DNA of 64,000 nt. It comes from Chondrilla cf. caribensis. Its lineage: Eukaryota > Porifera > Demospongiae > Chondrillida > Chondrillidae. The first letter of the stretch is position 1, and each line of letters starts with the position of its first letter. The stretch is from positions 1,180,133-1,244,132 of the forward strand of contig OZ026549.1 in the NCBI GenBank assembly GCA_964020155.1, read 5' to 3'. Below the pieces are notes generated by a model, which did no database searches, was not told the DNA's origin, and saw only the letters and a list, made by a program, of their open reading frames with translations. Both the position numbers and the translations under genes were made by a program. Below are positions 63,283 through 64,000 of this stretch, piece after piece.

Positions 63283-64000
63283 ACTCCAGGTATCAACTTA
63301 TCTGTAATATCTAACATTTAGGATACAATCTACAACAAATCCTAGTTGATATATGTGGGGTTCATCCATACATTAATTGATATCTATTATATATAAGAAG
63401 CTCAGGGACACACACAATGAGTGTTCTCTGAGAACAGCATCAAATAAGCATCTAATCCGTCTTCATTTATGGTAGATACCAATAATTGAATAATCATTTG
63501 CTGATGCATGATAGTAATGAATCCTATATTAATATGCATTAAACTAAGGTTTACATGGTGTATGAACAGAACAGCTGAAAGAATGCACTGTCAGTTTCTG
63601 ATGTCATGGTGTAATGCTGCTTATACAACATAGCTAAATTTGATTGAACACACAAATCAGCTGAATGGTTCTTAACAGATTTTAATCACTTTTGATTGAC
63701 CATTTCGAGAATGTCCGATCTTTCATCATTAAAAATTTCTGCAAATCGGTAACTAAGGAGTTCAAAATATGCTACATTTTGAAGGTGAAAGCCATTTTTA
63801 GGGAGGTGGCAACTTGAAAGCTACTTAATAATAGATCACATGCAACCCACGCTGTGAAATATAAATTATATAGATGTCTACACTAACTATCAAACTAAGT
63901 GGAGCTCTAATTTTCTTAATGTTCCTTTAATTCTGCCGGTCACTGTTTTCCATTATTGCAAACATGATTATTATGATACAAATGTAGTTGTAGTTGATAA
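63283..64000. other. Right edge, no gene seen
   Basis: 63514-63588 is a fragment of type 1 spacer (gaatcctata ... gaacagctgaaag). The rest shows nothing recognised. Confidence 0.5.

Overview
The window looks like animal nuclear DNA, AT-rich, full of CA/TG microsatellites and small DNA transposons. It most resembles a sponge or another early-branching animal with a compact genome. The short introns of the gene at the left edge (154 and 328 bp), intronless receptor genes at 1.5-3 kb spacing and the many gtac/acgtac-type palindromes fit this. The organism is an inference from style, not from a diagnostic gene.

The dominant content is one tandem array. It holds 25 intact, single-exon, seven-transmembrane (7TM) receptor genes, all on the minus strand, head to tail from 2.4 kb to 63.1 kb. 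At least six broken copies lie among them. Every intact gene starts at a conserved Met-Glu-Asn-Cys with overlapping N-glycosylation sequons. Each has 306-330 codons, a TM3 ending in (V/I)-(R/K)-Y, a Trp in TM4, a Cys in extracellular loop 2, a near-invariant TM5/third-loop block (CYVRRNT...EGSSYNKG) and a TM7 ending P-x-P...F-(L/M)-K-P-V-R, followed by Cys-rich helix 8. This is a divergent rhodopsin-like GPCR family. Asp 2.50, the acidic residue of DRY, CWxP and the N and Y of NPxxY are all absent. Many copies, no introns and fast-changing loops suggest chemosensory or immune-type surface receptors; ligand and coupling are unknown.

Layout in coordinate order (genes read right to left). 1-1004: three exons of an unrelated spliced gene with cadherin-like extracellular repeats. 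1.8-2.0 kb: a receptor relic. 2.4-11.5 kb: six subgroup I receptors (tail ending in PLVEKN). 11.9-13.3 kb: a 116-bp higher-order satellite, a dispersed repeat and a small transposon. 13.5-18.7 kb: subgroup II (three genes, two from an exact 1,920-bp tandem duplication). 19.4-25.6 kb: subgroup III (three genes). 26.4-30.9 kb: two divergent single genes around a transposon-rich stretch. 33.3-63.1 kb: subgroup IV (eleven intact genes and most pseudogenes), separated by two recurring spacer types, one carrying a long TG microsatellite.

Most genes carry, about 60-110 bp upstream of the ATG, a composite motif: CAYGTGA (E-box/M-box-like), AGGAAGTG (ETS-like) and TGACATCA (CRE/AP-1-like). Its fixed position suggests a shared promoter module. 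The array shows repeated unequal exchange, gene conversion, microdeletion and transposon insertion. Two insertions can be dated relative to the duplications because empty sites survive in paralogous spacers.
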